Notes under the pieces: model-generated
The model's database searches: none
What the model was told of the DNA's origin: nothing
The model's input: the letters and a program-made list of their open reading frames with translations, nothing else
Assembly: GCA_900696645.1 (NCBI GenBank)
Contig: CAADGV010000043.1
Location: 1 to 64,000 of the forward strand
Direction: 5' to 3'
DNA length: 64,000 nt
Source of the DNA: an uncultured Chlorobiota bacterium
Lineage (GTDB): Bacteria > Bacteroidota > Ignavibacteria > UBA10030 > UBA6906
Shown: in pieces, positions 45,594-62,557 of the stretch
Numbering within the stretch: position 1 is the first letter of the stretch
Layout of the letters: every line of letters begins with the position of its first letter
Made by a program: the position numbers and the translations under genes

Positions 45594-46259
45594 TTACTGA
45601 CTTTTACGGGCGAGTGATTGCTGGGAGTCGCCTTTACCGATCACTTCGCCTTTGCAAATCCACACTTTTACACCGATGGCACCGTACACCGTTCGTGCGG
45701 TTGCCGTTGCGTAATCGATGTCGGCGCGCAATGTATGCAACGGAATGCGGCCTTCTTTGTACTGCTCGCGCCGGGCCATTTCTGCTCCGCCCAACCGACC
45801 CGACGTCATCACACGCACACCCTCGGCACCCATTCTCATCGCTGCCGTGATGCCGTTCTTCATTGCACGACGGAATGCGATACGGCCTTCAAGTTGCTGC
45901 GCGATATTCTCCGCGACGAGATATGCATCGAGCTCGGGACGTTTGATTTCGTTGATGAGGATTTTGACTTCCTTGCTTGTAATCTTCTTCAATTCCTCTT
46001 CAAGTTGGGAGATTTCCTTTCCGCTCCGCCCGATTACAATACCGGGACGTGATGTATTGATGGTGATGACAGCCCGCTTGGGAGTACGTTCGATCAGAAT
46101 TTTTGAGATGCCCGCTTTCTTGAGACGGTTCCGAACGTAGTTGCGAATCGTTGCATCCTCCTGGATTTTTCCGGAGAACGACTTGTCATCGTACCAGTTG
46201 GAATCCCACGAGCGGATGATTCCCAATCTCAAACCAATCGGATTAACTTTCTGTCCCAA
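45594..46259 (-). CDS. rpsC: 30S ribosomal protein S3
   Basis: S3 forms part of the mRNA entry site and has helicase-like activity there. The 221 residues open [20 protein letters not shown], have the KH domain ([19 protein letters not shown]) and the S3 C-domain ([20 protein letters not shown]). Confidence 0.98.
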   Translation of the reverse strand: MGQKVNPIGLRLGIIRSWDSNWYDDKSFSGKIQEDATIRNYVRNRLKKAGISKILIERTPKRAVITINTSRPGIVIGRSGKEISQLEEELKKITSKEVKILINEIKRPELDAYLVAENIAQQLEGRIAFRRAMKNGITAAMRMGAEGVRVMTSGRLGGAEMARREQYKEGRIPLHTLRADIDYATATARTVYGAIGVKVWICKGEVIGKGDSQQSLARKSQ

Positions 46260-46277
46260 TGTTCCTCCTTAGCGGGA

Positions 46278-46790
46278 TTACTCTGTGTCTTTTTCTTTCG
46301 AAGACGCTTTCTTTGTGCGGGTCTTCGGTTTTTCGGCTGCCGGTTCCGCTTTCTTAGTTTTCTTCGGCTTTGCTTCAGCCGCAGCCGGTTCAGGTGTTGC
46401 CGTCTTTGCTTTCGTTGCCTTCGACTTCGCAGCAGGTTTGGCAACATGTTTTTCGCCCTGCACCACAATCGTCACATGATTCGAGCGCTTGCGAATCCGG
46501 TAAGCGCGGCCCATCGGCGCCGGACTGATGCGCTTCATCGTCATCCCGCCATCAACGAACGCCTCCTTCACCATCATGTCGGAAGTTTCGAGCCGTCCGC
46601 CTTCATCTTTGTTCTGCAGATTCGAGACAGCGGAACGAAGCACCTTCTCGGCCGTTCGTGCCGCATGCTTCGGTGAAAAGTGAAGAATGTGTAATGCCTG
46701 GTCGACAGACTTTCCGCGAATCAAATCAATCACCAGCCGCATCTTGCGCGGCGATGTCCCGACATATCTGTTGATTGCTCGTGCTTCCAT
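46278..46790 (-). CDS. rplV: 50S ribosomal protein L22 with charged C-terminal extension
   Basis: L22 lines the peptide exit tunnel with its beta-hairpin (around [20 protein letters not shown]). The core of about 113 residues is standard. A further 57 residues are Lys/Ala/Pro/Glu-rich ([19 protein letters not shown] and more), giving 170 in total. Such tails often protrude from the ribosome surface; function is unknown. Confidence 0.97.
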   Translation of the reverse strand: MEARAINRYVGTSPRKMRLVIDLIRGKSVDQALHILHFSPKHAARTAEKVLRSAVSNLQNKDEGGRLETSDMMVKEAFVDGGMTMKRISPAPMGRAYRIRKRSNHVTIVVQGEKHVAKPAAKSKATKAKTATPEPAAAEAKPKKTKKAEPAAEKPKTRTKKASSKEKDTE

Positions 46791-46828
46791 GTGTTGAAAT
46801 TTCCTGAGAATGCTTTATCGTTTATCTG

Positions 46829-47116
46829 TCAACCGGCTTTCGACGACTCTTCCTTCTTCACGCCGGGATGAACCCTGAACACACGTGTCGGCGCGAACTC
46901 ACCAAGCTTGTGCCCGACCATTCCCTCATGCACGTACACAGGGATGAATTTGTTCCCGTTATGAACGGCAAACGTGTGGCCGACAAATTCCGGCGTAATA
47001 GTGGATGCACGCGACCAGGTTTTGACAACTTTCTTCTGGTTGGATTTGTTCAGTGCCGTGACTTTCTCCTGCAGCTTGACGCTGACAAACGGGCCTTTTT
47101 TGAGCGAACGACTCAT
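46829..47116 (-). CDS. rpsS: 30S ribosomal protein S19
   Basis: S19 lies in the small-subunit head and pairs with S13. The 95 residues include [19 protein letters not shown] and the conserved [22 protein letters not shown] and [11 protein letters not shown]. Confidence 0.98.
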   Translation of the reverse strand: MSRSLKKGPFVSVKLQEKVTALNKSNQKKVVKTWSRASTITPEFVGHTFAVHNGNKFIPVYVHEGMVGHKLGEFAPTRVFRVHPGVKKEESSKAG

Positions 47117-47139
47117 GCTCTGCTTTTCCTAAGTTAGAA

Positions 47140-47967
47140 TTACTTTCTGCGCTTGACGATATACTTGCTTGTCGGATTCTTTCTCCAACGCGTTTTCTTT
47201 CCTTTTGTATGCCAGCCCCACGGCGACACCGGATGCGGATTGCCTTGCGGCGACTTTCCTTCACCGCCGCCGTGCGGGTGATCGACAGGGTTCTGGACAA
47301 CTCCGCGTGATTGCGGGCGAATACCCAGCCATCGTGAACGTCCCGCTTTGCCGAGGCTGAGGTTCTCGTGCTCGGGATTGCTTACCATTCCGATTGTTGC
47401 CATGCACTCGGCATGAACATTCCGAACTTCGCCGGAAGGGAGACGCAACTGGGCAAACTTTCCTTCCTTGGCCATCAACTGTACAGAGGCTCCGGCGCTG
47501 CGCGCAAGTTGTGCACCCTTTCCGGGTCGCAACTCAATGTTGTGCACGAACGTACCGGGCGGAATGTTTGCAAGCGGCATGGCATTGCCGTTCTTGATTT
47601 CCGCATCGGCGCCGGAACGTAACACTTCACCGACCTTCACGCCGTCAGCAGCAATAATATAGCGTTTCTCGCCATCGGCGTACTGGAGCAATGCGATGCG
47701 CGATGTACGGTTCGGATCGTATTCAATGGCCACAACTTTGGCATCCATTCCGAGCTTGTTCCGCTTGAAATCGATGATGCGGTACATTTGTTTGTGCCCG
47801 CCGCCGCGGTGACGGGAGGTAATGCGCCCCGTATTGTTGCGTCCTCCGGATTTGCGCAAAGGCTCAAGCAGTCGCTTCTCGGGCCGTGACTTCGTGATCG
47901 TGGCAAAATCGGACACCGACATCCATCGGGTTCCTGCCGTCATTGGTTTGAGTTTACGAATTGCCAT
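47140..47967 (-). CDS. rplB: 50S ribosomal protein L2
   Basis: L2 is needed for subunit association and peptidyl transferase activity. The 275 residues contain [20 protein letters not shown], the catalytic-region motif HPHGGGEG ([15 protein letters not shown]) and a basic end YIVKRRK. It is intact. Confidence 0.98.
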   Translation of the reverse strand: MAIRKLKPMTAGTRWMSVSDFATITKSRPEKRLLEPLRKSGGRNNTGRITSRHRGGGHKQMYRIIDFKRNKLGMDAKVVAIEYDPNRTSRIALLQYADGEKRYIIAADGVKVGEVLRSGADAEIKNGNAMPLANIPPGTFVHNIELRPGKGAQLARSAGASVQLMAKEGKFAQLRLPSGEVRNVHAECMATIGMVSNPEHENLSLGKAGRSRWLGIRPQSRGVVQNPVDHPHGGGEGKSPQGNPHPVSPWGWHTKGKKTRWRKNPTSKYIVKRRK

Positions 47968-47997
47968 AGTTCAACTTTCGGATGTTACAGCGTTCTC

Positions 47998-48288
47998 TTA
48001 CACGTTCTGGAAGAATTCAATCTTGTCGCCTTCCTTGAGCCGCACATATGCTTTCTTCCAGCTCGATGTACGGCCTGCGAAACGACCACGGCGCGTCATC
48101 TGCGATTTTGCTTTCCCTTTATGCGTGGCTGTGCGTACGCCCAGAACGGTGACGTTGAATTTCTTCTCAACCGCCTTCTGAATCGAAATTTTGTTTGCGT
48201 CCTTTTCCACTTCGAACGCGTAGACGCCTTTGTCCTGCATTTCAGTCAGTTTTTCCGTAACAATGGGGCGCTTCAGAATCCCTACCAT
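47998..48288 (-). CDS. rplW: 50S ribosomal protein L23
   Basis: L23 is the main docking point for trigger factor and SRP at the tunnel exit. The 96 residues include ILKRPIVTEKLTEMQ, YAFEVEKDANKISIQKAVEK and GRTSSWKKAYVRLKEG. It starts 11 nt after rplD. Confidence 0.97.
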   Translation of the reverse strand: MVGILKRPIVTEKLTEMQDKGVYAFEVEKDANKISIQKAVEKKFNVTVLGVRTATHKGKAKSQMTRRGRFAGRTSSWKKAYVRLKEGDKIEFFQNV

Positions 48289-48299
48289 AACGTTCTCTC

Positions 48300-48929
48300 T
48301 TATTGCTTGAATGTGTTATGAAGAACTTCAACGGCGCTCTTCTGGAACAAGATCACCTGGTTGTTCACCAGATCATAGGTCGACGCCTTGTCTGCACGAA
48401 GCACCTGCACGCGCGGAATGTTTCGTCCCGATTTGTAGACGTTCACGTCACCGGTTGCCGTCAGCACCAGAGTCTTGCTTGAATCCAACTGCAACGCCTT
48501 CAGCACAGCAGTCATCTCCTTGGTCTTCGGACTGTCGAACGAAAAATCCTCGACAACTTTGATCTGGCCTTCTTTTGCTTTCGCGGAGAGTGCCGACTTG
48601 CGCGCCAACTTTTTCATTTGTGCCGGCAGTTCGCTCGAATAATCACGCGGCTTCGGTCCGAAAATCGATCCACCACCTGTCATAACGGGAGATCGTGATG
48701 TTCCCTGGCGGGCATTGCCGGTACCTTTTTGCTTGAACGGTTTCTTGCCGCCTCCGCGAACCTCCGCACGTGTCTTCACTTTGTGTGTACCCTGACGCTG
48801 ATTGTCGAGATACGAACGCACAGCCATGTAGATTGCATGCTGGCTCGGTTCGATACCGAAGACATCGGGCGAGAGCTTCACCGTCTCGCCGCTCTTCGAT
48901 CCGTCTTTTTTATAGACTTCCAATTCCAT
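48300..48929 (-). CDS. rplD: 50S ribosomal protein L4
   Basis: L4 lines the exit tunnel and in some bacteria autoregulates the S10 operon. The start is ATG 48929 (MELEVYKKDG); the track ORF has 39 extra residues overlapping rplC. The 209 residues have the conserved loop QKGTGNARQGTSRSPVMTGG and the end FQKSAVEVLHNTF. Confidence 0.96.
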   Translation of the reverse strand: MELEVYKKDGSKSGETVKLSPDVFGIEPSQHAIYMAVRSYLDNQRQGTHKVKTRAEVRGGGKKPFKQKGTGNARQGTSRSPVMTGGGSIFGPKPRDYSSELPAQMKKLARKSALSAKAKEGQIKVVEDFSFDSPKTKEMTAVLKALQLDSSKTLVLTATGDVNVYKSGRNIPRVQVLRADKASTYDLVNNQVILFQKSAVEVLHNTFKQ

Positions 48930-48945
48930 CTCAATACTCGTACGA

Positions 48946-49578
48946 TTAGTGTGCAACAACCTTGTGAATCTCAACATACCCGTTAATTGCGCCGGGTACC
49001 GATCCCTTGACCAGCAGGAGGTTCGAATCAGGAATAACGCCGACAACTTTAAGATTGCGAACTGTTACCTGCTCACCACCCATACGTCCCGCCATACGCA
49101 AGCCTTTGAAAACACGAGAGGGATAGGATGACGATCCGATGGATCCGGGCGCCCGCTCGCGATCGCTTTGACCATGCGTGCGAAAACCGCCGCCGAAATG
49201 ATGACGCTTCACGACACCCTGGAAACCCCGACCCTTCGACGTTCCGATGATCGAGACTGTGTCGCCTTTTGTGAAGACGGCCTCGACCTTGATTTCCTGT
49301 CCGGGCTGAACCTCGGAAACGCCGTTACCGCGAAACTCGCGCACGATGCGCAACGGTTTTGTGTTCGCTTTCGCAAAATGGCCGTTCATCGGCTTGTTGG
49401 CAAGACGTTCGGCTTTCTGATCGAAGCCCAACTGCACCGCTTCATATCCATCACGCTCTTTGGTTTTGACCTGCGTGACAAAGCACGGCCCGGCCTCGAT
49501 AACGGTACAGGGAATCACCTGGCCTGCATCATCGAAGATACTGGTCATCCCGATTTTTTTTCCTAATAGTCCTGTCAT
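48946..49578 (-). CDS. rplC: 50S ribosomal protein L3
   Basis: L3 is one of two initiators of large-subunit assembly. I start at ATG 49578 ([12 protein letters not shown]), giving 210 residues; the track adds 20. The segment with the methylated-Gln region is present ([20 protein letters not shown]). It follows rpsJ by 113 nt. Confidence 0.97.
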   Translation of the reverse strand: MTGLLGKKIGMTSIFDDAGQVIPCTVIEAGPCFVTQVKTKERDGYEAVQLGFDQKAERLANKPMNGHFAKANTKPLRIVREFRGNGVSEVQPGQEIKVEAVFTKGDTVSIIGTSKGRGFQGVVKRHHFGGGFRTHGQSDRERAPGSIGSSSYPSRVFKGLRMAGRMGGEQVTVRNLKVVGVIPDSNLLLVKGSVPGAINGYVEIHKVVAH

Positions 49579-49691
49579 GATAGCATCCAAATAAAGATAC
49601 ACCTCTCTTGTCGGTTGCGCAGCGGCACAAACGTCCACTCTCCCGCAAGAACCCTTACGAGATTACACTCGCACCAAATTGTCAAAAAGAG

Positions 49692-50000
49692 TTACACTTT
49701 GATCTCGACGTCGACACCCGCGGGTAAATCAAGCTTCATCAAGGAGTCGACTGTCTTGTTGGTCGAGTTGAGTATGTCAATGAGACGTTTGTGAGCACGC
49801 GTCTCAAATTGCTCTCTCGACTTCTTGTCAACGTGAGGAGATCGAAGCACAGTATACACCGTACGCTTCGTGGGTAACGGTATCGGGCCTGAAACCACAG
49901 CGCCTGTTGACCTTACAGTCTTGATGATCTTCTCCGCAGACTTGTCGATCAGGTTGTGGTCGAACGACTTAAGCTTTATGCGAATCTTTTGCCCGGCCAA
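49692..50000 (-). CDS. rpsJ: 30S ribosomal protein S10
   Basis: S10 is a small-subunit head protein that also acts with NusB in antitermination. The 102 residues include [20 protein letters not shown] and the P-site loop [20 protein letters not shown]. It is the first gene of the S10 operon, 63 nt after tuf with a hairpin between. Confidence 0.97.
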   Translation of the reverse strand: MAGQKIRIKLKSFDHNLIDKSAEKIIKTVRSTGAVVSGPIPLPTKRTVYTVLRSPHVDKKSREQFETRAHKRLIDILNSTNKTVDSLMKLDLPAGVDVEIKV

Positions 50001-50028
50001 TGGTACACTCCGTTTCTCTAAACAAGAG

Positions 50029-50057
50029 CGGTGAGACCGGGACCCGGCCTCACCGCT
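50029..50057 (-). terminator. Strong hairpin between tuf and rpsJ
   Basis: An 8-bp stem (GCGGTGAG / CTCACCGC) with further GC pairs inside follows the tuf stop by seven bases. The minus-strand tail TCTTGTTT is U-rich but broken. It probably reduces read-through from the str genes into the S10 operon, or stabilises the tuf 3' end. Confidence 0.6.
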
Positions 50058-50063
50058 GTGATT

Positions 50064-51275
<1,212 letters not shown>

Positions 51276-51321
51276 TTGTGTTCTCCTCTTGACTAGATAA
51301 GGGGTATTGTTAGTCTCTTAG

Positions 51322-53421
51322 TTATGCAGGAACCGTTTCCTTGCCTTTGATCTTTTCGATGATCTGCTCCGACACACTCTTCGGAGTCTCATCATAGTGT
51401 GAGATTTCCATCGAGTAGATCGCACGACCTTGCGTCATCGAACGCAGCGTGGTCGAGTAGCCGAACATTTCCGACAGCGGAACCATTGCGCGAATCACTT
51501 GCGCATCCTTCCGCGGCGTCATCCCCTCAATCTTGCCACGGCGTGAATTCAAATCTCCCATCACATCACCCATATACTCTTCGGGCGTCACGACTTCCAC
51601 AGCCATGACCGGCTCCAGAATAACAGGATTCGCCTTTCGGGCTCCTTCTTTGAAACCCATCGAAGCGGCAATCTTGAACGCCATTTCCGAAGAGTCCACG
51701 TCGTGATACGAGCCATCGTACAACTTCACTTTCACATCCTCAACCGGATACCCTGCAAGCACCCCATTCTTCATCGCCTCAATGATGCCCTGCTCCACCG
51801 GCCTGATGTACTCCTTCGGAACAACGCCACCCACAATGGCATTTGTAAATTCGAACCCTTTACCCTTTTCGTTCGGTTCGATTTCAAGCCACACGTGACC
51901 GAACTGACCGCGACCGCCGGATTGGCGGACGAATTTCCCTTCCGCTTGCACCTTCTTCCGGATGGTTTCTTTGTAGGCAACCTGCGGCTTGCCGATGTTC
52001 GCCTCGACGCGAAACTCGCGCTTCATACGGTCGACAATAATCTCAAGATGCAACTCGCCCATTCCGCTGATAATCGTCTGGCCCGTTTCTTCATTGGTAG
52101 ATACGCGGAATGTCGGATCTTCCTCCGACAACTTCGAAAGAGCCTCGCCCATTTTTTCCTGGTCAGCTTTCGTCTTCGGTTCAATCGCGACGTGGATCAC
52201 CGGTTCGGGGAACGTCATCTTCTCCAGAACGATCGGATCATTCTCGTCGCACAACGTGTCGCCCGTTTTTGTGAACTTCAAACCAACGGCAGCACAGATA
52301 TCGCCTGCGTATGCGATATCCACATCTTCACGCGTATTTGCGTGCATACGAAGGATGCGGCTGATGCGTTCCTTCTTCTCGGAGATCGGATTATACACGT
52401 ACGATCCCGCCTTCAACGTCCCAGAATACACACGGAAATAGGTGAGTTTTCCGACGAACGGATCCGTCATAATCTTGAACGCCAAGGCACTGAATTTTTC
52501 GCTGTCGCTGACTTTCCGTGAAATATGGTCGTTCATATTTACGTGGTGCCCTTCAACCTTTCCTTCATTCAGGTCAAGAGGTGAAGGAAGATAGTTGATG
52601 ACAGAATCGAGAAGCGATTGAACGCCTTTGTTCTTGAACGACGATCCGCAGAGCACCGGAATGATACTGACTTTCAACGCCGCACGACGAAGCACTGCCA
52701 TAACTTCCTTCGGAGTGATCTCCTTCCCTTCGAGATAATTCTCCAGTAACGTATCATCCTCGTCCGACACAGCCTCGAGCATCTTCGTTCTCCACTCGGC
52801 AGCTTTCGCCTTCATGTCGTGAGGAATATCCATATCCTCCCAGTTCTGCCCGGTGGTATCCTTGTACATTCGCGCTTTCATCGTAACGAGATCGATGATC
52901 CCGGTAAACAAGTCGCCTTCACCAACGGGAAGTTGGATCGGAACTGCGTTTGCTCCGAGCCGTTCTTTCATCATGTCGATGCAGCCAAGAAAATCGGCGC
53001 CAACTCTGTCCATCTTGTTAACGAACGCAATGCGCGGAACGCCATACTTATCCATTTGACGCCACACAGTTTCCGACTGAGGTTCAACGCCTCCGACAGA
53101 ACAGAACAAGGCAATAGCGCCATCAAGCACACGCAGTGATCGCTCGACCTCAGCTGTAAAATCGACGTGACCGGGCGTATCAATAATATTGATCCGATGG
53201 TTGTTCCAGAAACACGTTGTTGCAGCCGATGTAATGGTAATACCGCGTTCCTTCTCCTGTTCCATCCAATCCATCGTCGCTGCGCCGTCATGAACTTCAC
53301 CGATGCGATGCAGAACACCTGTATAGAACAGAATGCGTTCCGTCGTGGTGGTCTTGCCGGCATCAATGTGGGCACTGATTCCGATGTTGCGTGTACGATC
53401 TAATGGATACTGTCTTGGCAT
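51322..53421 (-). CDS. fusA: Elongation factor G
   Basis: EF-G drives translocation with GTP. The 699-residue length is standard. GTP motifs are [28 protein letters not shown] and [10 protein letters not shown]. The order rpsG-fusA-tuf favours canonical EF-G over a duplicate EF-G2. The start lies 24 nt after rpsG. Confidence 0.98.
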   Translation of the reverse strand: MPRQYPLDRTRNIGISAHIDAGKTTTTERILFYTGVLHRIGEVHDGAATMDWMEQEKERGITITSAATTCFWNNHRINIIDTPGHVDFTAEVERSLRVLDGAIALFCSVGGVEPQSETVWRQMDKYGVPRIAFVNKMDRVGADFLGCIDMMKERLGANAVPIQLPVGEGDLFTGIIDLVTMKARMYKDTTGQNWEDMDIPHDMKAKAAEWRTKMLEAVSDEDDTLLENYLEGKEITPKEVMAVLRRAALKVSIIPVLCGSSFKNKGVQSLLDSVINYLPSPLDLNEGKVEGHHVNMNDHISRKVSDSEKFSALAFKIMTDPFVGKLTYFRVYSGTLKAGSYVYNPISEKKERISRILRMHANTREDVDIAYAGDICAAVGLKFTKTGDTLCDENDPIVLEKMTFPEPVIHVAIEPKTKADQEKMGEALSKLSEEDPTFRVSTNEETGQTIISGMGELHLEIIVDRMKREFRVEANIGKPQVAYKETIRKKVQAEGKFVRQSGGRGQFGHVWLEIEPNEKGKGFEFTNAIVGGVVPKEYIRPVEQGIIEAMKNGVLAGYPVEDVKVKLYDGSYHDVDSSEMAFKIAASMGFKEGARKANPVILEPVMAVEVVTPEEYMGDVMGDLNSRRGKIEGMTPRKDAQVIRAMVPLSEMFGYSTTLRSMTQGRAIYSMEISHYDETPKSVSEQIIEKIKGKETVPA

Positions 53422-53445
53422 AAACTGTTACTATCTACACTTTCC

Positions 53446-53913
53446 TTACCACTTGAAATGAGCAAACGCTTTGTTTGCTTCAGCCATCTTGTGGACGTCT
53501 TCCTTCTTTTTGATCGCGCTTCCTTCGCCGTTTGAGGCCGCTATGAATTCTGCTGCAAGCTTCTGCGCCATTGACTTATCTTTTCTGTCGCTCGCATAGT
53601 TGATGAGCCACCGAATAGCGAGAGCCACACTCCTGTCCGAACGGACTTCTGTAGGAACTTGATAGGTCGCACCGCCGACCCGTCTCGCCCGTACTTCCAA
53701 TACCGGACGGACATTGCTCATGGCCTTTCGAAAAACATCAAGTCCCGGACTTTTTGTCCTCTCTTCAACCAACGCAAGGGCATCATACATGATGCGTCGG
53801 GCAGTGTGTTTCTTTCCCTGCTTCATCACCGAATTGATGAACTGGGAAACAAATACATCATTGTATCGGGGGTCCGGCATCGTCGGACGTTTTTCTGCTC
53901 TCTTTTTTCTCAC
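53446..53913 (-). CDS. rpsG: 30S ribosomal protein S7
   Basis: S7 organises the 3' major domain of 16S rRNA. The 155 residues start with GTG (MRKKRAEKRPTMPDPRYND) and include INSVMKQGKKHTARRI, RVGGATYQVPTEVR and the final FAHFKW. It follows rpsL by 18 nt. Confidence 0.98.
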   Translation of the reverse strand: MRKKRAEKRPTMPDPRYNDVFVSQFINSVMKQGKKHTARRIMYDALALVEERTKSPGLDVFRKAMSNVRPVLEVRARRVGGATYQVPTEVRSDRSVALAIRWLINYASDRKDKSMAQKLAAEFIAASNGEGSAIKKKEDVHKMAEANKAFAHFKW

Positions 53914-53931
53914 AGCGACTTCTGGTTTAGG

Positions 53932-54306
53932 TTATGATTTTGCTCTTTTTGCACCGTACTTTGAACGGGCCTGTTTTCGGTCCGCAACGCCTGCTGTATC
54001 AAGTGTTCCGCGAATGATATGGTACCGGACTCCGGGCAAATCCTTGACACGTCCGCCTCGGATCATCACAATAGAGTGTTCCTGCAGGTTGTGTCCTTCA
54101 CCCGGTATATATGCCGTTACTTCTATTCCGTTTGTCAAGCGTACACGGGCGACCTTCCGGAGAGCAGAATTCGGCTTTTTGGGCGTGGTCGTATAGACGC
54201 GGGTGCATACCCCTCTTTTTTGGGGGCTCTTATCCATTGCAGGAGCCTTGGATTTGTATGTTACCTTCTTCCGGCTCTTGCGAACTAACTGGTTGATAGT
54301 TGGCAA
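53932..54306 (-). CDS. rpsL: 30S ribosomal protein S12, TTG start
   Basis: S12 monitors decoding at the A site. The 124 residues start [15 protein letters not shown]; the start codon is TTG, with GGAG eight bases upstream. The streptomycin-site lysines are wild type ([11 protein letters not shown] and [12 protein letters not shown]), so target-based resistance is not expected. It is first in the str operon, directly behind a good promoter. Confidence 0.97.
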   Translation of the reverse strand: MPTINQLVRKSRKKVTYKSKAPAMDKSPQKRGVCTRVYTTTPKKPNSALRKVARVRLTNGIEVTAYIPGEGHNLQEHSIVMIRGGRVKDLPGVRYHIIRGTLDTAGVADRKQARSKYGAKRAKS

Positions 54307-54357
54307 AAAGTACTCCGTTGAACTAACTCGTGCGGGACTGTAAATTTCAAGCTTCTA

Positions 54358-54386
54358 AAGATAGCAATTGCGTGTCATATAGTCAA
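54358..54386 (-). promoter_or_regulatory. Promoter of the str operon (rpsL-rpsG-fusA-tuf)
   Basis: In the 138-nt gap between rpoC and rpsL the minus strand has TTGACT (54381-54386) and TATCTT (54358-54363) spaced by 17 nt. The -10 region continues as TATCTTTA, also near the TAnnTTTG type seen in Bacteroidota. Transcription would start near 54350, about 45 nt before rpsL. Confidence 0.7.
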
Positions 54387-54444
54387 CAACAGGCTAACTT
54401 CACATCACATTAGAAATTATTAACTCAGTAAGTCATGGTGGCGG

Positions 54445-58719
<4,275 letters not shown>

Positions 58720-58750
58720 TGTATATCCTCCAAACAAATTCGTGTGAGTC

Positions 58751-58775
58751 CCCTCCCGCCACCAAAGCGGGAGGG
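58751..58775 (-). other. GC-rich hairpin between rpoB and rpoC
   Basis: A perfect 9-bp stem (CCCTCCCGC / GCGGGAGGG) with a 7-nt loop lies in the rpoB-rpoC gap. It has no U-tract, so a full terminator is unlikely. A transcript-processing or stability element is more plausible. It resembles the hairpin at 62793-62820 in sequence. Confidence 0.6.
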
Positions 58776-58795
58776 TATTTCTTATCTCACAAAGT

Positions 58796-61700
58796 CTAAT
58801 CCAACTTCACGTCAAGGCCGAGACCCATAAGCTCCCGGACCAGAACGTTAAACGATTCCGGAATATTTGCTTCCGGCAGATTTTCGCCTTTGACGATTGC
58901 CTCGTACACCTTTGCGCGGCCTGAAACGTCGTCGCTTTTTACTGTCAGCATTTCCTGCAGCACGTGTGAAGCGCCGTAGCCTTCAAGCGCCCATACTTCC
59001 ATTTCACCGAAACGTTGGCCGCCGAATTGCGCCTTGCCGCCGAGCGGCTGTTGCGTAATGAGAGAGTACGGCCCGATGGACCGTGCGTGAATCTTGTCAT
59101 CAACAAGATGCGAGAGTTTCAGCATGTAAATGTACCCGACTGTTACTTCCTGATCGAACTTCTCGCCGGATCGACCGTCATACAGAACGGACTTCGAACC
59201 CTTGTTCAGGTTGGCTTTCTCCAATTCTTTCTGCACATCTTCCCATGTTGCCCCGTCAAAAATAGGAGTTGCGTACTTGAGGTCAAGAACCTTCGCCGCC
59301 CAACCGAGCGCCGTTTCGTACAACTGCCCGAGGTTCATGCGAGAAGGTACTCCGAGCGGATTCAACACAATGTCAACGGGCGTTCCGTCGGGAAGGAAGG
59401 GCATATCGGCAATGGGCACGATGCGCGACACGACACCTTTGTTTCCGTGGCGCCCTGCCATCTTATCGCCAACCGAGAGCTTTCGCTTCTTCGCTACGTA
59501 CACCTTTGCGAGCTGTACGACGCCGGGAGGCAACTCGTCGCCGAGTTGAATCTTGTTCTTCTCGTGACGGAATTCTTCTTCAATGCTGTTGAGACGATCA
59601 AAGTAGTTTGTGAAGATTTTGCTGATGGTTGTGTTCTTCTTCTTGTCATCAACCCAATCGGCATTGTAATCCAGCTTTTCGATATCATCATACGATTGGA
59701 AGGTATCCGTCTTGAATTGCGTTGATGCTCGAAATACGACGTTTCCATCGGTGTCACGAACACCAATTGATTTTTCGCCGTCCAACAGAATACCGAGCTT
59801 TGTTGCAAGGCGCTCTTTGAGGTCGGTCAGCAACTTGCGCCGCTGACGGTCGAGCGCATCACTCTTGCGTTTGTCTTCCTTCTTCGACTCGGCGTCCTTC
59901 TTCTTGCGGGAGAAGAGTTTTGTCGCAATCACAATACCCTTCATGCCGGGAGGAGCTTTCAGTGATGCATCTTTCACATCACCGGCTTTCTCGCCGAAGA
60001 TTGCCTTGAGTAGTTTCTCCTCGGGCGTCGGATCCGATTCGCCTTTCGGCGTAATCTTTCCGATAAGAATATCGCCTTCAACAACTTCGGCACCGACACG
60101 GACAATGCCGTTCTCGTCAAGATCCTTTGTGGCATCCTCGCTGACGTTCGGTATCTCTCTCGTCAGTTCTTCCTCGCCGCGTTTCGTATCACGAACCTGA
60201 AGTTCAAACTCCTCAATATGAATTGACGTGAAAATGTCCTGCGTGACGATTCGCTCGCTCAGAATAATAGCATCCTCAAAGTTGTACCCGTGCCACGGCA
60301 TGAACGCCACCAGCACATTGCGACCAAGTGCAAGTTCGCCCCCTTCGGTCGCAGGGCCGTCCACCAGAACATCGCCCTTCCTGACTTTGTCTCCCGGCTT
60401 CACCACCACACGCTGGTTGATGCATGTGTCCTGATTTGTGCGGAAGAATTTCGTCAGCTTGTACTCGACACGGCGCTTATCGTCGAACGAGACGAGGGCT
60501 TCTGTGCTTGTCTCATCAATATCATAAAGAACGACAATGCGGCTCGCGTCAACGTAATCCACCACGCCACTGCGCTCGGCAACAATGAGCGAGCGGGAAT
60601 CACGCGCGATCTTCTCTTCAAGCCCTGTTCCTACCATCGGTGATTCGGGCCGCAACAGCGGCACGGATTGACGCTGCATGTTCGATCCCATGAGGGCGCG
60701 GTTCGCATCATCGTGCTCGAGGAAGGGGATCAGCCCTGCTGCCGCGCTCACAATTTGATTCGGCGCAACGTCCATGTACTGCACTTCCTCGGGTTTCACC
60801 ACAGGGAAGTCGCCCTGATATCGTGCCTTCACACGATCGTCCTGGAATCGCCCGTGGCCGTCGAGCGGCGCGTTGGCTTGTGCGATCGTGAAATTATCCT
60901 CCTGCTCGGCATTCAGAAATTCAATCTCATCAAGCACACGGCCGTTCTTCACCTTGCGATACGGAGTTTCGAGGAACCCGAACTCGTTGACGCGTGCATG
61001 AATACACAGCGAAGAAATGAGGCCGATGTTCGGGCCTTCCGGCGTCTCAATCGGGCACAAGCGTCCGTAGTGAGTATAGTGAACGTCACGGACTTCGAAG
61101 CCTGCTCGCTCACGCGTCAAACCGCCCGGACCAAGTGCCGACATGCGGCGCTTGTTCGTCAATTCCGCGAGCGGATTCGTCTGATCCATGAATTGTGAGA
61201 GCGGGTTTGTGCCGAAGAACGCATTGATGACGCTGGTGATTGTTCTCGCGTTCACCAGATCCTGCGGTGTCAGGTTCTCACTATCGCGGACGTTGAGGCG
61301 TTCACGGATTGTTCGCGCCATTCTTGCAAGTCCGATATTGAACTGCTGGGCTATCTGCTCCCCAACTGTCCTCACGCGGCGGTTGCCAAGATGATCGATA
61401 TCATCGACGGTTCGTTTGCCTTGTTGCAACTCGATCAAGTAGTTGATGATTGCGATAATATCCTGTTTGGTCAGCGTCGTTGTCGATGTCGGGATATCAA
61501 GATTCAGTTTCTGGTTGATACGATAGCGGCCGACATCACCGAGATCGTACCGCTTTTCGTTGAAGAAGAGACGCTCGATCAACCCTTTGGCTGTTTCCAA
61601 ATCGGGGGCGTCGCCGGAACGCAACTGTTTGTAGATGGCGCCGAGGGCGTCCTCTTCGGAGCGGACGCTGTCTTTCATAATCGTCTTCGCAATCACGGAG

Positions 61701-62557
61701 ACTTCGTTCCCCTGCTGTTGCAGGAAGCGGATTTTCTTGACGTTCGACTTCTTGATAGATTTGATGTGATCCTCGGTGAGAACCGCATCTTTATTGATAA
61801 AGATTTCCCCCGTCTTCTTGTCGATAACATCGCCGCAGATAACGCGACCGACATATTCTTTCAAATCCACCTTCGCAATATCGATCTCTTCCACGAGACC
61901 GAAGAGTTCGAGAATTTCATCGTCGGAGGAATATCCGAGGGCCCGGAGCAGCGTGGTGACCGGAAACTTCTTCTTCCTGTCGATGTACGCGTACATCACA
62001 TTGTTGATGTCGGTTGTGAATTCCACCCACGAGCCGCGGAACGGAATAATGCGGGCCGAGAAGATCGGCGTGCCGTTCGGATGGATGGATTCGCTGAAGA
62101 ACACACCTGGTGAACGATGCAACTGACTTACCACAACGCGCTCGGCGCCGTTGATAATGAACGTGCCGCGATGCGTCATCGTCGGCAGGTTGCCGAGATA
62201 CACATCCTGTTCAATTGTGTTGATGAAGCTGTTCCCGTCTTCCGACTTTTGCGAGAGACGAAGCTTCGCTTTCAAAGGAACGGCGTACGTCAAACCCCGC
62301 TCTTCGCATTCGGCAACGGAGTACTTTTCCTTCTCGACGTAGTATTCCACAAACTCGAGGAGGAAATTCTCGCGGGCATCCGTAACGGGAAAATTCATCT
62401 TGAAAACGGCTTGCAGCCCCTTGTTCTTGCGCCGAGCGGGGGACGCATCTCTTTGTAAAAAGCCCTCCCACGATTCGAGCTGGATATTCAGCAGATCGGG
62501 GGAGTCGATAACATCGGGAATTTTTCCGAACGAAATTCTTTTGGATTGGTTCTTCAA
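58796..62557 (-). CDS. rpoB: RNA polymerase beta subunit
   Basis: RpoB forms with RpoC the active centre and the rifampicin pocket. I start at TTG 62557, eight bases after AAGGAG, giving about 1253 residues; the track start (GTG 62566) overlaps the ribosome site. The rifampicin region reads [19 protein letters not shown] followed by MSALGPGG. Asn replaces the usual His (E. coli 526) at residue 468 here. Catalytic contacts are conserved ([23 protein letters not shown]). The C-terminal clamp region ([20 protein letters not shown]) is intact. Confidence 0.97.
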   Translation of the reverse strand: MKNQSKRISFGKIPDVIDSPDLLNIQLESWEGFLQRDASPARRKNKGLQAVFKMNFPVTDARENFLLEFVEYYVEKEKYSVAECEERGLTYAVPLKAKLRLSQKSEDGNSFINTIEQDVYLGNLPTMTHRGTFIINGAERVVVSQLHRSPGVFFSESIHPNGTPIFSARIIPFRGSWVEFTTDINNVMYAYIDRKKKFPVTTLLRALGYSSDDEILELFGLVEEIDIAKVDLKEYVGRVICGDVIDKKTGEIFINKDAVLTEDHIKSIKKSNVKKIRFLQQQGNEVSVIAKTIMKDSVRSEEDALGAIYKQLRSGDAPDLETAKGLIERLFFNEKRYDLGDVGRYRINQKLNLDIPTSTTTLTKQDIIAIINYLIELQQGKRTVDDIDHLGNRRVRTVGEQIAQQFNIGLARMARTIRERLNVRDSENLTPQDLVNARTITSVINAFFGTNPLSQFMDQTNPLAELTNKRRMSALGPGGLTRERAGFEVRDVHYTHYGRLCPIETPEGPNIGLISSLCIHARVNEFGFLETPYRKVKNGRVLDEIEFLNAEQEDNFTIAQANAPLDGHGRFQDDRVKARYQGDFPVVKPEEVQYMDVAPNQIVSAAAGLIPFLEHDDANRALMGSNMQRQSVPLLRPESPMVGTGLEEKIARDSRSLIVAERSGVVDYVDASRIVVLYDIDETSTEALVSFDDKRRVEYKLTKFFRTNQDTCINQRVVVKPGDKVRKGDVLVDGPATEGGELALGRNVLVAFMPWHGYNFEDAIILSERIVTQDIFTSIHIEEFELQVRDTKRGEEELTREIPNVSEDATKDLDENGIVRVGAEVVEGDILIGKITPKGESDPTPEEKLLKAIFGEKAGDVKDASLKAPPGMKGIVIATKLFSRKKKDAESKKEDKRKSDALDRQRRKLLTDLKERLATKLGILLDGEKSIGVRDTDGNVVFRASTQFKTDTFQSYDDIEKLDYNADWVDDKKKNTTISKIFTNYFDRLNSIEEEFRHEKNKIQLGDELPPGVVQLAKVYVAKKRKLSVGDKMAGRHGNKGVVSRIVPIADMPFLPDGTPVDIVLNPLGVPSRMNLGQLYETALGWAAKVLDLKYATPIFDGATWEDVQKELEKANLNKGSKSVLYDGRSGEKFDQEVTVGYIYMLKLSHLVDDKIHARSIGPYSLITQQPLGGKAQFGGQRFGEMEVWALEGYGASHVLQEMLTVKSDDVSGRAKVYEAIVKGENLPEANIPESFNVLVRELMGLGLDVKLD

